This document shows, in pieces, positions 23,501 to 32,900 of a stretch of 64,000 bases of DNA; the stretch's first letter is position 1, and the number at the start of each line of letters is the position of its first letter. Location of the stretch: positions 57,965,001-58,029,000 of the forward strand of contig CM065378.1 in assembly GCA_033060915.1 (NCBI GenBank), read 5' to 3'. The notes beneath the pieces were generated by a model. The model was not told where the DNA came from. It saw only the letters and a list, made by a program, of their open reading frames with translations, and did no database searches. The DNA is from Euryodendron excelsum (Eukaryota; Streptophyta; Magnoliopsida; Ericales; Pentaphylacaceae). Position numbers and translations under genes: made by a program.

Positions 23501-26500
23501 CAATTTTGGCCATCTCAAACCATCCAAAACAGGATTTCGGGCTGCGCAATTACGATTTATTGGTTTTCTCCACTTTTGCCTTTATTTCTAACCTTGTTTA
23601 TTGTTTGAAAACCTATAGGTTAGAATGGTCCCTTAAGGGTTCTTGTAATCATTATCTTCACTTCGATGTGGAGGAAACTCTCATGGCTTTGTCCCATGTC
23701 TTTTCCCCTTCTGTTGAGGATTCCACATTAATCTTGGTGCTAGTGGCTTGTTTCGTCATTCTTTGCTTCCATTGACCAATCTTCCATTGTTCATATACTC
23801 TTTTCTCCCCCTCTTCTAGTATGCCGTGACGTATATTATGATTGTACTCCAACTGTCCAACCTCTAATCTACTCGTAGGAAATCAACTAATGCAGTTGTT
23901 CTCGTACATAAATCTTGACAAGTAACAGAAATGAAGTATTCGGTTGCATAAAGAATAACATAACAGAAGTTAATTCTACAAAATTGTGGGCTCTGAAACT
24001 TCACTTGGTACTATTCTTCATTGTAATATCAACTTGCATTGTAGATGTTGAACGCAACTTATTCCATTTATTTGGAAAATCTAATTCTACATATGTCATA
24101 AATCTATTCATTGATCACTCTTTTTCTTTTTTTTTTTTAACTAAATGCTTGAGAAATTTGCCTATGGCTAATCTGTTGTATTTTGTTTGCATGCAGGACA
24201 TGCTTTACAGTTTCTTCAGCATTGTTGGGTGTGCATCTCAGTGTCAAACGAAATCAGTGTCTATTTCAAGTCTTTCTTGTAGAGTGCTGCAATTGCTGAT
24301 GGTTTCATTTCCTTTATGCAGGGATCCATCTAAAGGATTTTTTTGTTATACTCAGGGCTATAGCACCCATTTCTTCTGTGTGGCTTCTTTCCTATGGACT
24401 ACTACAATTGCATTTACTCTTCATCGTACGGTTGTCAGACACAAAACAGATGTTGAAGATTTGGAGCCCATTTTTCACCTGTATGTATGGGGTATGCAAT
24501 TATTTGTTACCAACATAAAACAAAAGAGAGGTTTCTTTCGGGATTGTTATGAGATTTATTTAGTAGATCACATTATTGCCTTGTTGCACTTATGTCTCTG
24601 CAGTTGCCTTAAAGTATGATTTATTGTGAGCAAGTTTATGATTTCATTGCTTCCAAGCAACTACACATCCCCTTGATGAAGCTGATTATTGAATATTTGA
24701 TTACTTCCACAGGAACTTCTCTAGTGATGACAGTAATACGTTCTATCGGTAATGACCGTGGGCATTTAGGTGGTTTAGGTGCATGGTGTTGGACAAAAAC
24801 AGGTCGCACAGGAAAGGTAGGCATAGTATAGACTTTACCTGCAGGCATTTTGTTTATTTTTTTATTTCCTACTTAGTTTGTCAGACTGGGTTGATCATAC
24901 AAAACTTTTGCCATTCAATATTGTGAATTCCAGTGCACATCTTGCTTTCATAGTATGAGTTGCTTTTAGTGCTTGGCTCTCTTGCCCTTGCTACTGGCTG
25001 GAAGGGAGGGAAAAGCATTGCTATTTTGCAATTCTAACTATCAAAAAGGTACTTAATTGATATTCTACCTGACAAATCGAATCCGTTTCAGGACCATTTA
25101 GAATATAGCATGAAATTCATTAGTTTTAGTATTTCCAGCATTAATATGAGTGATGTTAACCGAATTGCCCTTTGGAACAGATTAGTAATTGGATTTAGGG
25201 AAGCTTGACCCTTGTTCTCTCCTTATTTGCTACTTGTTACCTTACAGACCATGTCAGTGGACCTTCCTGAAACTGACAACAGACTTGAAATTCATGCAAG
25301 AAAAAAAAAAGTTTTCAGAATTCTCTTTACCTCCTATAGATTTTTGGATACTTAGGATAAAATATAATGTATTGGCCCCCTCAAAATTCAACAAAACTTT
25401 TTTACCCTGCCCCTCTAAACAAACGTCCTGGGTCAGTCACTGTGCAAGACTATTTGTTAAACTTACTCCAGTGGCTATTTCTACACCATTTGTTCATCAA
25501 CACACCAAGAGGATTCCTTCTAATCTTTAAAATGGTTTTATGAATATCTTAGATCTGCATAAATAAGTTTTAGAAATTAACTGGACATAAGTGTAGATCT
25601 TAAACATGCCTTGTAAATAAAAAATGTAAAAATATCTTATCACTTGACATGCAATTAAAATAAAGAATAAAAGCTTTTGGAATCTCAATAAGATGTTGAG
25701 ATATTAACTGTATATCTGGTTCTGCATTCTCATTGACTTGCATTTTGTTCACACGAAGTAAAATTTTTCTACTAATCCTGCAGGTGGTTCACTTTATAAC
25801 ATTTTATGTACCACTTTGGGGTGCAATTATTTTCAATGGTGTCACATACTTTCAAGTGATACGCATGCTAAACAATGCGACGCGTGTATGTACTCATTTA
25901 CATCTTCCTTTCTTTCTTTCTTTTTTTTCGTCTTTTTTATAGACCTTCAGTTGCTTGTTGAAATAATATGTTGGCTGTGGAATAATTTTGATGCATTTGT
26001 ACACCTGTTGAAGCCACAACAATAATACTTGAAATTTCAGATGGCGGTGGGCATGTCCAACCGGGCATACCAACAAGATGCACGGGCAGACATGAAGGTA
26101 TGCTGTGCTAGCTAGTTTTTGTAAATCAATTTCTATAAGGATTTGTGTTACTTAAAGGTATAAAAAACTAAAACTAGCTTCTGTTCACATGATAACTTTA
26201 TTTTTCACCTTCTGTAGCTTTATATGGTTAAATAGAATAAATGCATATATAAATGAAGAGAACCTATGCCTTATTCTGCTTCAGTGATTGGTGATTGGTG
26301 ACTGCTCTTGCAAGATGTTGGGAACCCTGTTAAAATTTTTTCCAATAAGAACGTATTTATTCGTTCTTTTCGTTATGACACATTTGGCATGGTACTTAAA
26401 GCAGGTAGGAGCCCAAGGATTTATTTGTACTTTGAGATATGATGTTTTTTTACTTTTCCTATTGTCAGGTACTGATAGCTATTCCAAGTCTTGGCATCAA

Positions 26501-28299
26501 CTTCATAAAAATCAAAACTTTCAGGAAAGCAAAGGCAACATACCACTCACCGCTTTTTCTTTTCCCGAGTTCCCGTTTTGCAGGCTTTAAACCGGTGGGG
26601 TTATTATCCGCTTATTCTAATAGGATCCTGGACTTTTGGCACAATCAACCGCATTCATGATTTTATTGAACCTGGCCATGAAATCTTATGGCTTTCAGTT
26701 CTTGATGTTGGGATGGCTGCACTTATGGTAAATCCCACCAACCATAGGCAAAGCTCTATTTTTTTATTCAATGTGTAATTAATATATTCTAATATATCTC
26801 TTGGAAGTAAATTAGCTTTTTCTGTGTGTGTTTGTCTGTAGACAGTGCTGTTTATTGGGTTGTATATCCAGGTTTTTGCAATAGCTATTTCATTGTGTGT
26901 TTGTTTGTAGACAGTGCTCTTTGTATTCGTTATTTTCCAAGGTATTTGTTAAAAGAAATGCTTTTTATTTACCTCTTTTGCACACATGGCACACGTACAA
27001 GGGGCTGGTATAGAGTTTCTGGCTGATGTCTTGGAGGAGATGATTTTTATTGGAATCTGGATCATTGTATAATTCTAATCTTCCGCTGTAATGTAAGATA
27101 GTGGGTTGTTTTTTAACTATTTCAAATCATCCATACAACTTAACCTACTGGGATCTTGGAGATGTTCAAGGCATTATGGGAAACCCATGTAACATAGAAT
27201 GAAAGTTCATTTGTTTTCTTTGTCTGATTGACATGATCTCCTGAATTTTAATGTGGCCGATTTCCCCTCTTTTGCAAAATGATACTTGTTCTATGGAGTT
27301 GTTAATGTGTTTTGTTAATATTAGAAGCTAACTTGCTAGCTTCTCAAATTATGTTCTAGGGCTTGTTCAACTCAATAGCATATGGCCTTAACTCTTCAGT
27401 GCGGCGGGCGATCTATGAAAGATTGGATCTGTAAGTCACAAATGCTGAATCTTTTAACTGATGTGTTAAGGAATTCTGAATTATCTTTTTTAGATCCACC
27501 ATCAATATCTTACTGTAATTAAGAACCTTCTAGGCCACACTCTTTCCTCTAGTAGCCTAATCATTTAATCTTTGTGATTAATTTCAGTACATGCTCAAAC
27601 TCATTTTGTCTTGTTCAGTCACCACATTCTAAGAGTGCTAATGATACTGATCCCTAATTCGGGGTCTAACCTTCACTGCTATGTATACAGTCTGTGGTTG
27701 TCCTTTTTGGGTGCCTTGGATTTCCTCCCACTCGGTTGGAAAGTTTTATTTAATGTAGGTGGTCTTTCGGCAACTCCGGAATGTCCACCAACCTCCTTTA
27801 AAAGTAGTCCTTTTTTTTTTAAGCTACTGGCCAAATTCATTTTAGAAGTAACAAAATCTTACCTTCAATCCAAGATCCAAAAAAATAACATGTGGAAATG
27901 GTCATGAGAACTCCAATTATTATGATTATTAAATTAATATGCTAATCTTTCAATTCTTGGAAGTTCTCTGTTTCTTATATTTTGACTGGAGAAGAAAGCC
28001 AGACAGACGAACTGGTGTATCAGTTGGAAGAAAGGGCAAATTTCACTAAGTCTTTATGGGATGTTTTTTGGTCTCCCAAATTTATATACTTCCGGTGTTC
28101 ATGCTTGTTTATTATTCATTTTCGTTTTATTTTATTATACATTTGTTTCACAGTACATCTATTGAGATTGATGGATGGGTCCACATATTTATCCAGGTTA
28201 CCAGAAAGGTTTCGAAGATGGCTTCCGAAGAACTTGAAGCCTAGAGGCCAACAGCAAGACAGTGAACTAGTGTCATTGAAGATTGAAGACCAGCAATAG
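5579..28299 (+). CDS. GCR1: GCR1, seven-transmembrane receptor-like protein (nine exons)
   Basis: Exons: 5579-5761, 24197-24228, 24322-24491, 24713-24816, 25784-25885, 26041-26097, 26584-26727, 27360-27430, 28197-28299; 966 nt, 321 aa plus stop. All introns are GT-AG and phases join without a break. The product matches plant GCR1 (about 326 aa in Arabidopsis), a plasma-membrane protein related to Dictyostelium cAMP receptors (Dicty_CAR family) and reported to interact with the G-alpha protein GPA1; whether it acts as a true GPCR is debated. Visible marks: [18 protein letters not shown] (45-62), DPSKGF (73-78), [20 protein letters not shown] (87-106), KTDVEDLE (113-120), the FQVIRML loop, [24 protein letters not shown], and the C-terminus [10 protein letters not shown]. 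Seven hydrophobic segments lie roughly at 26-44, 52-72, 87-106, 123-142, 165-190, 223-243 and 248-274. The first ATG of exon 1 aligns with the family start. The unusual feature is the 18.4-kb first intron; splice sites and exons look intact, so I judge the gene functional. Confidence 0.95.
6110..6725. repeat. Possible repeat fragment, unclassified
   Basis: The stretch around 6240-6310 (ttttttgtggttcactcaaa ... tacatccacggg) resembles a phrase common in plant retroelement leaders and LTRs. Overlapping frames on both strands (6110-6469 plus, 6118-6462 minus) show no domain. I found no boundaries or target duplication. Confidence 0.25.
6890..7690 (-). pseudogene. LINE (L1-type) ORF2 fragment, inverted 5' part
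   Basis: Read on the minus strand this gives the part of plant L1 ORF2 from the linker before the reverse transcriptase into its first motifs: MEEIS...[21 protein letters not shown] (starting near 7590), then SEKEVV-like and GEKAPN-like residues, then [20 protein letters not shown] near 7020-7100 and SDSQNAF near 6980. Frameshifts and stops interrupt it. It lies directly 5' of, and head to head with, the plus-strand 3' part at 7720-9620. Its outer end (6890) is the point closest in element order to the start of the plus-strand part, as expected for a 5' inversion. Confidence 0.8.
8257..8494. mobile_element. Small hAT-like non-autonomous element 1 (238 bp)
   Basis: Ends tatggatgtaa and ttacatcccta are inverted repeats (revcomp tagggatgtaa). 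Flanks ttcctggc (8249-8256) and ttctcggc (8495-8502) agree at 6 of 8 positions, as in a diverged 8-bp hAT target duplication. It interrupts the LINE frame. There is no coding capacity; the centre is rich in gcccaa-type repeats. Confidence 0.55.
8737..9009. mobile_element. Small hAT-like non-autonomous element 2 (273 bp)
   Basis: Ends tagggatgacaa and ttgccatcccta are inverted repeats (11 of 12). Flanks gccatggc (8729-8736) and gccttggc (9010-9017) form an 8-bp target duplication with one mismatch. Removing the element and one flank rejoins the LINE zf-RVT region. The frame at 8621-8878 is a chimera of LINE and this insert, not a gene. Confidence 0.75.
9621..11569. other. Intron sequence without assignable feature
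   Basis: There is no reading frame with recognisable content. It contains an AT microsatellite at about 10639-10660 and a short direct repeat (gcctacatttaacac) near 11210-11240. The part from about 11060 to 11560 is GC-richer, with LTR-like wording (gccacgtgttaagccc, gagcctctatttatagaatg), so an old LTR fragment is possible, but I could not fix ends or target duplications. Confidence 0.35.
11770..12006. repeat. AT-rich repeat unit left of the gypsy element
   Basis: The sequence from gtaatgaccaaaatacc through aatatcatatttattt is repeated at about 21928-22160 on the other side of the gypsy element (gtaatgaccaaaatact ... aatatcatatttgta). This is far longer than a target duplication. The right side also repeats a tattttgtacctattaata block (about 21883 and 22230). 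The DNA element therefore probably had a tandem array of AT-rich units before the gypsy insertion. Confidence 0.6.
12007..12628 (+). repeat. 5' LTR of gypsy element G1
   Basis: 622 bp, beginning tgtgggtc and ending cacttata (TG...TA, the final CA mutated). It has a TATA box (tataaata, 12403-12410) in the context cactataaatacaacagc, expected for the element promoter. The 3' LTR lacks about 300 bp that are present here, including this TATA box. Confidence 0.85.
12631..12648 (+). other. Primer-binding site of G1
   Basis: tggcaccgtctgtgggaa lies two bases after the LTR end. It is close to the TGGCGCCGTCTGTGGGAA site used by many plant gypsy elements, with one change. I do not assign the tRNA. 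Confidence 0.75.
12662..14232 (+). pseudogene. gag of G1 (degenerate)
   Basis: A start codon at 12662 ([12 protein letters not shown]) opens a frame that soon meets a stop. The core gag domain lies at about 13500-13850: [19 protein letters not shown], then [16 protein letters not shown] and [12 protein letters not shown], as in the Retrotrans_gag family. A zinc-knuckle-like region follows at about 14110-14180 ([10 protein letters not shown]...[10 protein letters not shown]). Stops occur at several places, for example after SGIE near 13852. Confidence 0.8.
14234..14581 (+). pseudogene. Aspartic protease region of G1 (degenerate)
   Basis: The frame gives INVLHGSAA and later [20 protein letters not shown], then [12 protein letters not shown]. 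This is the position of the gypsy protease motif, where family members read like ILVDNGSSADIL. The aspartate is there, but the Gly after it is lost (DQES), so the enzyme should be inactive. The frame stops at 14581. Confidence 0.7.
14873..15974 (+). pseudogene. Reverse transcriptase of G1 (degenerate)
   Basis: From 14873: EECKK-type linker, then [22 protein letters not shown], a stop near 15317, then [20 protein letters not shown] and [37 protein letters not shown] one-base frameshift follows near 15585, and the frame resumes at 15630. The catalytic motif reads [10 protein letters not shown] (about 15664-15693), so the first Asp of the YxDD box is replaced by Glu. The connection KFLGFLV ... 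[20 protein letters not shown] ends at 15974. Confidence 0.85.
15990..16930 (+). pseudogene. RNase H and second (archaeal-type) RNase H of G1
   Basis: The first RNase H reads [75 protein letters not shown] and [20 protein letters not shown] (to 16515). After a stop a second RNase H begins: [54 protein letters not shown], and (with a stop) [13 protein letters not shown]. Having both domains in tandem before integrase is characteristic of Tat-lineage elements. Confidence 0.85.
17009..18240 (+). pseudogene. Integrase of G1 (degenerate)
   Basis: The start shows the HHCC region ([14 protein letters not shown] ... [14 protein letters not shown]). The core has GLDTVGPLP (first Asp), [25 protein letters not shown] (second Asp) and [10 protein letters not shown] (Glu), so the DDE residues remain. 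The C-terminal part reads [18 protein letters not shown] and [12 protein letters not shown]. At least eight in-frame stops break it (for example after RAIS at 17251). Confidence 0.85.
18350..18690 (+). repeat. Tandem repeat of about 61 bp in the 3' region of G1
   Basis: About five to six copies starting at 18358, 18420, 18481, 18543, 18602 and (partial) 18666. Each has the form (a)agtgtaaaaatttggtcctg then ttcaagttggacaggt, then a gaaggtcacaaaaaat-type end. The same family occurs in inverted orientation in element G2 at 38165-38605. Confidence 0.85.
19602..19682 (-). other. Predicted intron 2 of the antisense gene in G1
   Basis: On the minus strand the donor is gtaattag and the acceptor attgtgtag, 81 nt, T-rich, before ggttgtttcaatgctatgg. 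The corresponding G2 intron (37016-37100) has donor gtaagtcg and acceptor ctaaccag before ggtgcc. Confidence 0.5.
20554..20630 (-). other. Predicted intron 1 of the antisense gene in G1
   Basis: On the minus strand the donor is gttagatg and the acceptor ttcttgcag, 77 nt, T-rich. It separates homologous blocks in the same order as the predicted intron at 36185-36251 in element G2. Confidence 0.5.
21554..21859 (+). repeat. 3' LTR of G1, internally deleted
   Basis: 306 bp, from tgtgggtcaaag to ccatttaca. Homology to the 5' LTR runs through aaaagagcggccaggcc to about 21670, then jumps to the block ctttattcattctattctcg, so about 300 bp including the TATA box are missing. Confidence 0.85.
21860..22290. 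repeat. AT-rich repeat units right of the gypsy element
   Basis: This is the counterpart of 11770-12006. It contains one nearly complete copy of that unit (about 21928-22160) and two copies of a block ending in attaatatag (near 21866-21930 and 22217-22280). There is no coding content. Confidence 0.6.
22472..23364. other. Intron 1 stretch without assignable gene
   Basis: Mixed repeat-like sequence. The part near 22800-22880 (cccctatatgaaggggtc followed by ctctctctcc runs) looks like an LTR promoter or leader, but I found no ends. A CT microsatellite lies at about 22886-22902. None of the short frames resembles a protein family. Confidence 0.35.
23365..23492 (-). mobile_element. tRNA-derived SINE
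   Basis: On the minus strand it reads gtaggtggcttgccccagtg ... gttggggcc (box A-like), then ggtccggtgttcaaacccc (box B-like), a C-rich stretch, and a 3' end cttacctatcaaaaaaaa. The order A box, B box, short body and A-tail fits a plant tRNA-derived SINE. It lies in the sense-intron but is oriented against GCR1. Target duplications were not fixed. Confidence 0.6.
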
Positions 28300-30457
28300 C
28301 AATTAGGGCATGTTAGCATTGCAGCAGTTCCACCTGCAATATGGTCACTCCTACTAACATGTTCAACAACATCTGTTTATCAAATTTGATGACAGTAGGG
28401 ATGAACATGAAAACAAGAAGGAATACAGCTCCCACTGCTTCATGCCAAGTATTATTGTGGATTCGGTGCCTCTCATTGAATGCCCCCAATATGATTCACA
28501 TCATTACGTTAGTCAGTTTGGCCTCTTTTTGATTTCTTAATTTCTTTGTAAAAAAAACTGCTGCTCTCATGCTCTAAAGACTGATTTTGTAAGTTTCCTC
28601 CTACCCTATGCTACCCTAGATATCCCAGTTGATGGGCTATTATTCCAAGTAGAATTTCAATCAGAGGTTTGTGGTTTTGGAAGGCTAAGGACACGACCCC
28701 AGTGGGGATCATGGCATTTGTAAACATGGATATTCTTTTATTGTATCAGAAAATTCACATATCATTTCCCGAGGTTCAGCTTTGGCTGTCTCATGATCTC
28801 TGTGAGTGCTTCGGTACCCTATATGCCATTTATAGTATTAAATGTACCAACTTGTGATTTCAAGTTTTTCCTTGCATATTATATTGTAGGTTAAGTGTAG
28901 TATTTGAAGGACGTTGTCAAAATGCTGTAACTTAATTTTTTTGTTTTTGAGCCCATGGGGTGTCCTCCCAGTACGTACACTTGGTTTCCCCCAATTAAAT
29001 TTCCAGGTTCAAGCCCGGGCATCCCCATCCCCAACCCCCTAGGTAGGTAGATACATATTGTTTCTTGTTCCTCGAAAAGCAACAATTTTTGTTTATGGAA
29101 TCGCCACATAAATAGTTTTGCTTTGGCATTGGGTGGGTTCACTTGCGGTCTGTTGCTGCTGATGCGAGTTCATCCTTATTATTTTTGGCATTTGCTTCGT
29201 AGGAGAGTGCAAACCACTGGTGATACAAGTAAAGTACATTAGCTGTATATATTTATATATAGGTGGTGTATGTGTGCGTTGCTTTTGGCGACCAATTTGT
29301 ATTGTTTTTTAGAGCTTTTTATAGATGAAAGGTATTTTCTACAAATGAACATATGCCTGTCAGTCATATTTGTTGCCAAGTTTGGCAATTTTGACGAACT
29401 ACTCTTATATTGGAAATGCAAACGAGGGAAGAGAAGAGTGTTCCCAAAGCATGCATGCAGAAATTGAAAGCGAAGTATTAGTGATTACAAAGATAAATCT
29501 TATTGTACTATTGATGATCTTTTCATGGAATGACTCATTATCACACTAACTAAACACACTCCACAAGGAACCAGCGGGAGGAGGAGTTGGCTTTTCTCAT
29601 TGCAATTTTTTTTATTTATTCATTTGTTGTCCCACTTTCGCTATCTCGACATGTATATATATATATATATATTTATATGTTGACGGAGATTTTTAACCTA
29701 CATCTCCGTAATGTATATGTAACAGTGCACCTAATCCATCTGGTTTGAGAATAAAACAGCCTGCCTGCCTGCCTGCAGTATTTATTTATATATTTTTCTT
29801 TTTCTCTTTCTTGTTTTTGTTTTTTTTTTTTTTTTTTTTTTCTGAGAATGAACACACGGAGTCGTTGAGGATATATATATATATATTGCATATTTTTTGT
29901 TTAGGCAGCCTCCCTCCCTCCTGCACTTTCAGCTGTAACCACAGCAGGAGGTTCAGTACAACGTTTTCTAGTACATTCATACAAACAGACTGTCAAACAT
30001 TATGTAGGAGCGGGAAACAAAAATACAAAAAAGATCCGTAACTAGAGTTGTGATTATAAACATAAAAGCACACAAAACAGATAGAAAAACGTTAAATAAA
30101 TGAAGAAAACCATAACACACACACACCAACACTCTCTCTCTCTATTGAAGATCCGAAGCACAACTACCCACCATTCCCATATTAATAAATAAGGACGACG
30201 GACACAATTTTACAGATTTTGAGTACAATAATAATAGCCACACAGAGAGAGACGAGTATATATATATATGCGTACATATAAGAGGAGAGGATCATCACAG
30301 AAAGCTCCCTCCCAGGGCGGGGGGAAAGCACTCTGATCCTTAGATCCAACTATCAAACCACAGAAACGTTTCAGACGCGCTGAGATCGAAAGCGAAATCA
30401 AATTTGGGGGTGGGGGGGTTTTCTTCTGCGGTTTAATTAAATTTAAATTTAAACTTT
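28300..30457. other. GCR1 3' region and convergent spacer to COPT5
   Basis: This holds the 3' UTR of GCR1 and the 3' UTR of COPT5, which converge. The GCR1 poly-A site is not certain; the last A/T-rich signal-like stretch is near 28870. Around 28930-29070 there is a possible SINE fragment (aggttcaagcccgggc resembling a box B). TA and poly-T microsatellites lie at 29650-29672 and 29818-29841. No other gene is seen. Confidence 0.5.
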
Positions 30458-30919
30458 TCAAGCACAGGCGCAAGGATTGTCAACGACGAGCACATCTTGG
30501 TCGGAGTTCCTGAAAAGCAAATAGCCAAGGGCTAGGCCGACCACGATGGCGATGAAGACGCCGGCGTTGAAGGACATGACGGCGAGCATCAGGAGGTATC
30601 CGATGGCCGCGTTGACCCCGAACAACAAGGCACCGGCGAACCTCGCTAGACTCCAGCGTCCGCCTGCGGAGGCAAGCTTATTAGGGTAGAGGAGAGGGGT
30701 ATCGATGGACGAAGGGGAAGGGGAAGAGGAAGAGGTGGAAGTCTTGTTGGAGGAAAGGAGTAGGTTGAAGCGGAGGCGTCGGTCTTCCATGTACTGGTAA
30801 AAGAGGGAGAAGAGGAGGCAGGCGCAGAGGGTGAGGCCGTAGTCCGTCCATGCCTCCGTCTCCCAACAATCGAACAACAGAGTCACCTTCAATCCCCAAT
30901 AAAAGGTCATGTGCATCAT
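30458..30919 (-). CDS. COPT5: Copper transporter, COPT5 type
   Basis: A 153-aa intronless frame on the minus strand, start at [17 protein letters not shown] (ATG at 30919). The frame is open six codons further (MGKERK, ATG 30937), but the MMHM start agrees with the family. CTR/COPT proteins import Cu(I) as trimers; COPT5 in Arabidopsis (146 aa) sits on the vacuole/prevacuole and exports stored copper. Seen here: Met-rich MMHM at the N-terminus; first membrane segment near 24-40 ([20 protein letters not shown]); a Ser-rich loop ([12 protein letters not shown]); then [20 protein letters not shown] with the MxxxM motif, and [17 protein letters not shown] with the GxxxG motif; C-terminal metal-binding CACA. 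All key residues are intact, so it should be functional. It is convergent with GCR1. Confidence 0.93.
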   Translation of the reverse strand: MMHMTFYWGLKVTLLFDCWETEAWTDYGLTLCACLLFSLFYQYMEDRRLRFNLLLSSNKTSTSSSSPSPSSIDTPLLYPNKLASAGGRWSLARFAGALLFGVNAAIGYLLMLAVMSFNAGVFIAIVVGLALGYLLFRNSDQDVLVVDNPCACA

Positions 30920-31300
30920 CTTTCTTTCCTTTCCCAAACGTTAGTCTTAATTTTTCAGGTGGAATAGACAGAGGAAAAAATAAAGTAGAGAGAGAGAGAG
31001 ATGGGGGGTAGATTGCAAGGATTTGCTTTTGCTTCTCCTTTTTTTGGTCCGACTGAGGGGAGGGAGAGTGGGGTAAAAGTAACACAGCCAACAACCAGTC
31101 AGTCCGTCCCCTTTGCCCCTTTGCTTGTAGTTGTAGCCTTCATTATATAAATTATTATTATTATTATTATTACTGTAGTACTACCGTTTTATACTTCTCT
31201 CTCTCCCTCGCTTTCGTATGGCCATTTTCTTGTACTCTACACCACGGGATTGGTGATATATTTATTCAATTGGAACTGCTACTTTTTTTTTTTTGTTTTC
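30920..31300 (-). promoter_or_regulatory. COPT5 promoter and leader region
   Basis: Upstream of the COPT5 start on the minus strand. A TATA-like ttatataa at about 31143-31150 lies some 225 bp before the ATG, and a CT-rich stretch at 30990-31002 would be in the leader. No GTAC copper-response cluster stood out by eye. The 137-codon minus-strand frame 30681-31094 overlapping the coding sequence is a shadow. Confidence 0.35.
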
Positions 31301-32471
31301 TCCGTCAAATACCCTCACAAGAAGCTCTTAATTACACAGCTGACATCCCCTTCGCCCTTTGTCCTTCATTGCCGGCCATTTCTCTAACAAATTGAATCCT
31401 ACGGTAAACCTGCGATGGGATTTATAATGATATATATCTTTTGATTATTTTCAAAACATATAGGGAAAAATTATTAATTGAGTTGCACAAGCAGCTCCCT
31501 TAATTCCTACTACTCTCCATTTTGTTGTGTGTGTGTTATGCGGTGATTATTTGGTAAGTAAGTGCATGCTTTTAAAGATGTAGTCATGTTGGGATTAGAC
31601 AAATATTCTACTAAGCATGTATTGTTTTATTATACAAAGTGTGTAAATTATGTTTTGCTCACAATTTATAAAATTTTGTACAGCCAAAAAATATATGATC
31701 AACAACATGAGCCTCCGTTAGCAAGACCCTATTGATAATTGCTGCATAAAAAAAAAAGGTACAGACAAAGTGGAATTGGGGACATGTTTAAACCACATGA
31801 CATCTGAAAGTACATCTGCTGTTAGAAGTTCAAAAACTCTTAAAAACAGCAAGCAAGCATTTTTTGTTTTTTAATTTTTAAAGTGTATGACCTGTTTGGA
31901 GTGGTAATTTTGTGATTCTCCCAGGCACTGGAGATGCATTAATCAAGCAAACAAAAAGCTAGAAGATTGATGTACGCTAAAAAAATAAAAAAAACAACAA
32001 CAGAAAGAGAGAAAGAAAGAAAGGCAGGAAATTGGGAAGGCGTGGTACTACTAGTAGTATTGTGTAGTACTGAAAAATAGTACAAAGGCCAAGTCATTTA
32101 GAATGGTAAAGCGGAGTGCTTTGTACTACAAAACGACACACCCTTGGTTGGCAACTTGGCCCCCACTTCTCCCCAAAATAAAATAATGCCCTCCGGACGA
32201 CAATTTTGAACTATTAGGAGGGGGAAAAACAGATCAACCAATCATAATACAGACATACCGATTCCATCCATTTAACCCCCAGGGTAAACGGAAACGTGGT
32301 TAATTTGTCTTTCTGGGCAATCCCAAACCATCCCTATCCTCATCCTAACCGCAAGCCGTTAATTATCACCCGTGTGCCTCAGTCATACGGACAAAAAAAT
32401 AATAAATTTTAAAGAAATAATTTGTTCTTTTTATCTTCCTTCATGTAATATGAGCTCCGTATTGTGATACA
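31301..32471. other. Spacer between COPT5 and the copia nest
   Basis: AT-rich sequence with short microsatellites (ATT near 31153, GAAA near 32005-32025). No reading frame or terminal repeats of note. Confidence 0.5.
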
Positions 32472-32900
32472 TGCTGTGAAATAATTATGGATGACTACAA
32501 TGTTATAAATAATATTATTGATATTACAATTATAGCCAAAATTTTTAATTTTTCTCAACTGTTTTCTTCTATTCTCTTTTATATAAAGAAAACTTATAAT
32601 AAAAGAGAAACACACAAGAAGCAAAGAAAAAGAAAGAAGAGGAGAGAAAAAAGAGAGAAGAAAGCAAAGTGTATAGATAAAATATTCAAGTTCAAATTGT
32701 ATTGTATATTTTATCTTATGATAGGAATAAAGTCTTTAGTAATTAAAAAGATTTATCCCTAATAGTTCCAAAAGAACTATCTAACTATTATTTGACAGTT
32801 CCAGAAGAATTAATTTTATTATATATTATGTTGGGTTATTTTGTTTGTTATATATTCCTTTAATTTTTTGTTTGCTTCATATTTTTTTAGTTTTATAACA
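32472..32900 (+). repeat. 5' LTR of C1
   Basis: 429 bp, tgctgtgaaat to tataaca. It is followed by cattatcagcacc, the primer-binding region of this copia family (a variant of the initiator-Met tRNA site). A TATA-like tatataaag lies near 32580. Confidence 0.85.

Larger units (their letters stand above)
5762..24196 (+). other. GCR1 intron 1, 18,435 bp, filled with mobile elements
   Basis: Donor gtatgt follows the codon for Ser61; the acceptor tgcatgcag precedes Asp62. The joined protein runs LALS-DMLYSFF, matching the family without gap, so this is one intron rather than two gene fragments. Introns 2-8 are between 93 and 967 bp. The contents are listed separately: LINE, hAT-like elements, DNA element with nested gypsy, SINE and unassigned stretches. 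Confidence 0.92.

Noticed and set aside
23915..24619. 234-codon frame covering GCR1 exons 2 and 3
   Set aside because: It reads through introns; only the parts matching exons 2-3 are coding, and splice sites with matching phases give the GCR1 protein.
28930..29070. Possible SINE with box B-like aggttcaagcccgggc
   Set aside because: No convincing A box or tail, so it was not listed as a separate element; only noted in the spacer entry.
29745..30041. 98-codon frame with poly-Phe
   Set aside because: Poly-T microsatellite; no other coding sign.
30681..31094. 137-codon minus-strand frame overlapping COPT5
   Set aside because: Shadow in another frame over the COPT5 leader and coding region; low-complexity Leu/Pro/Ser composition.
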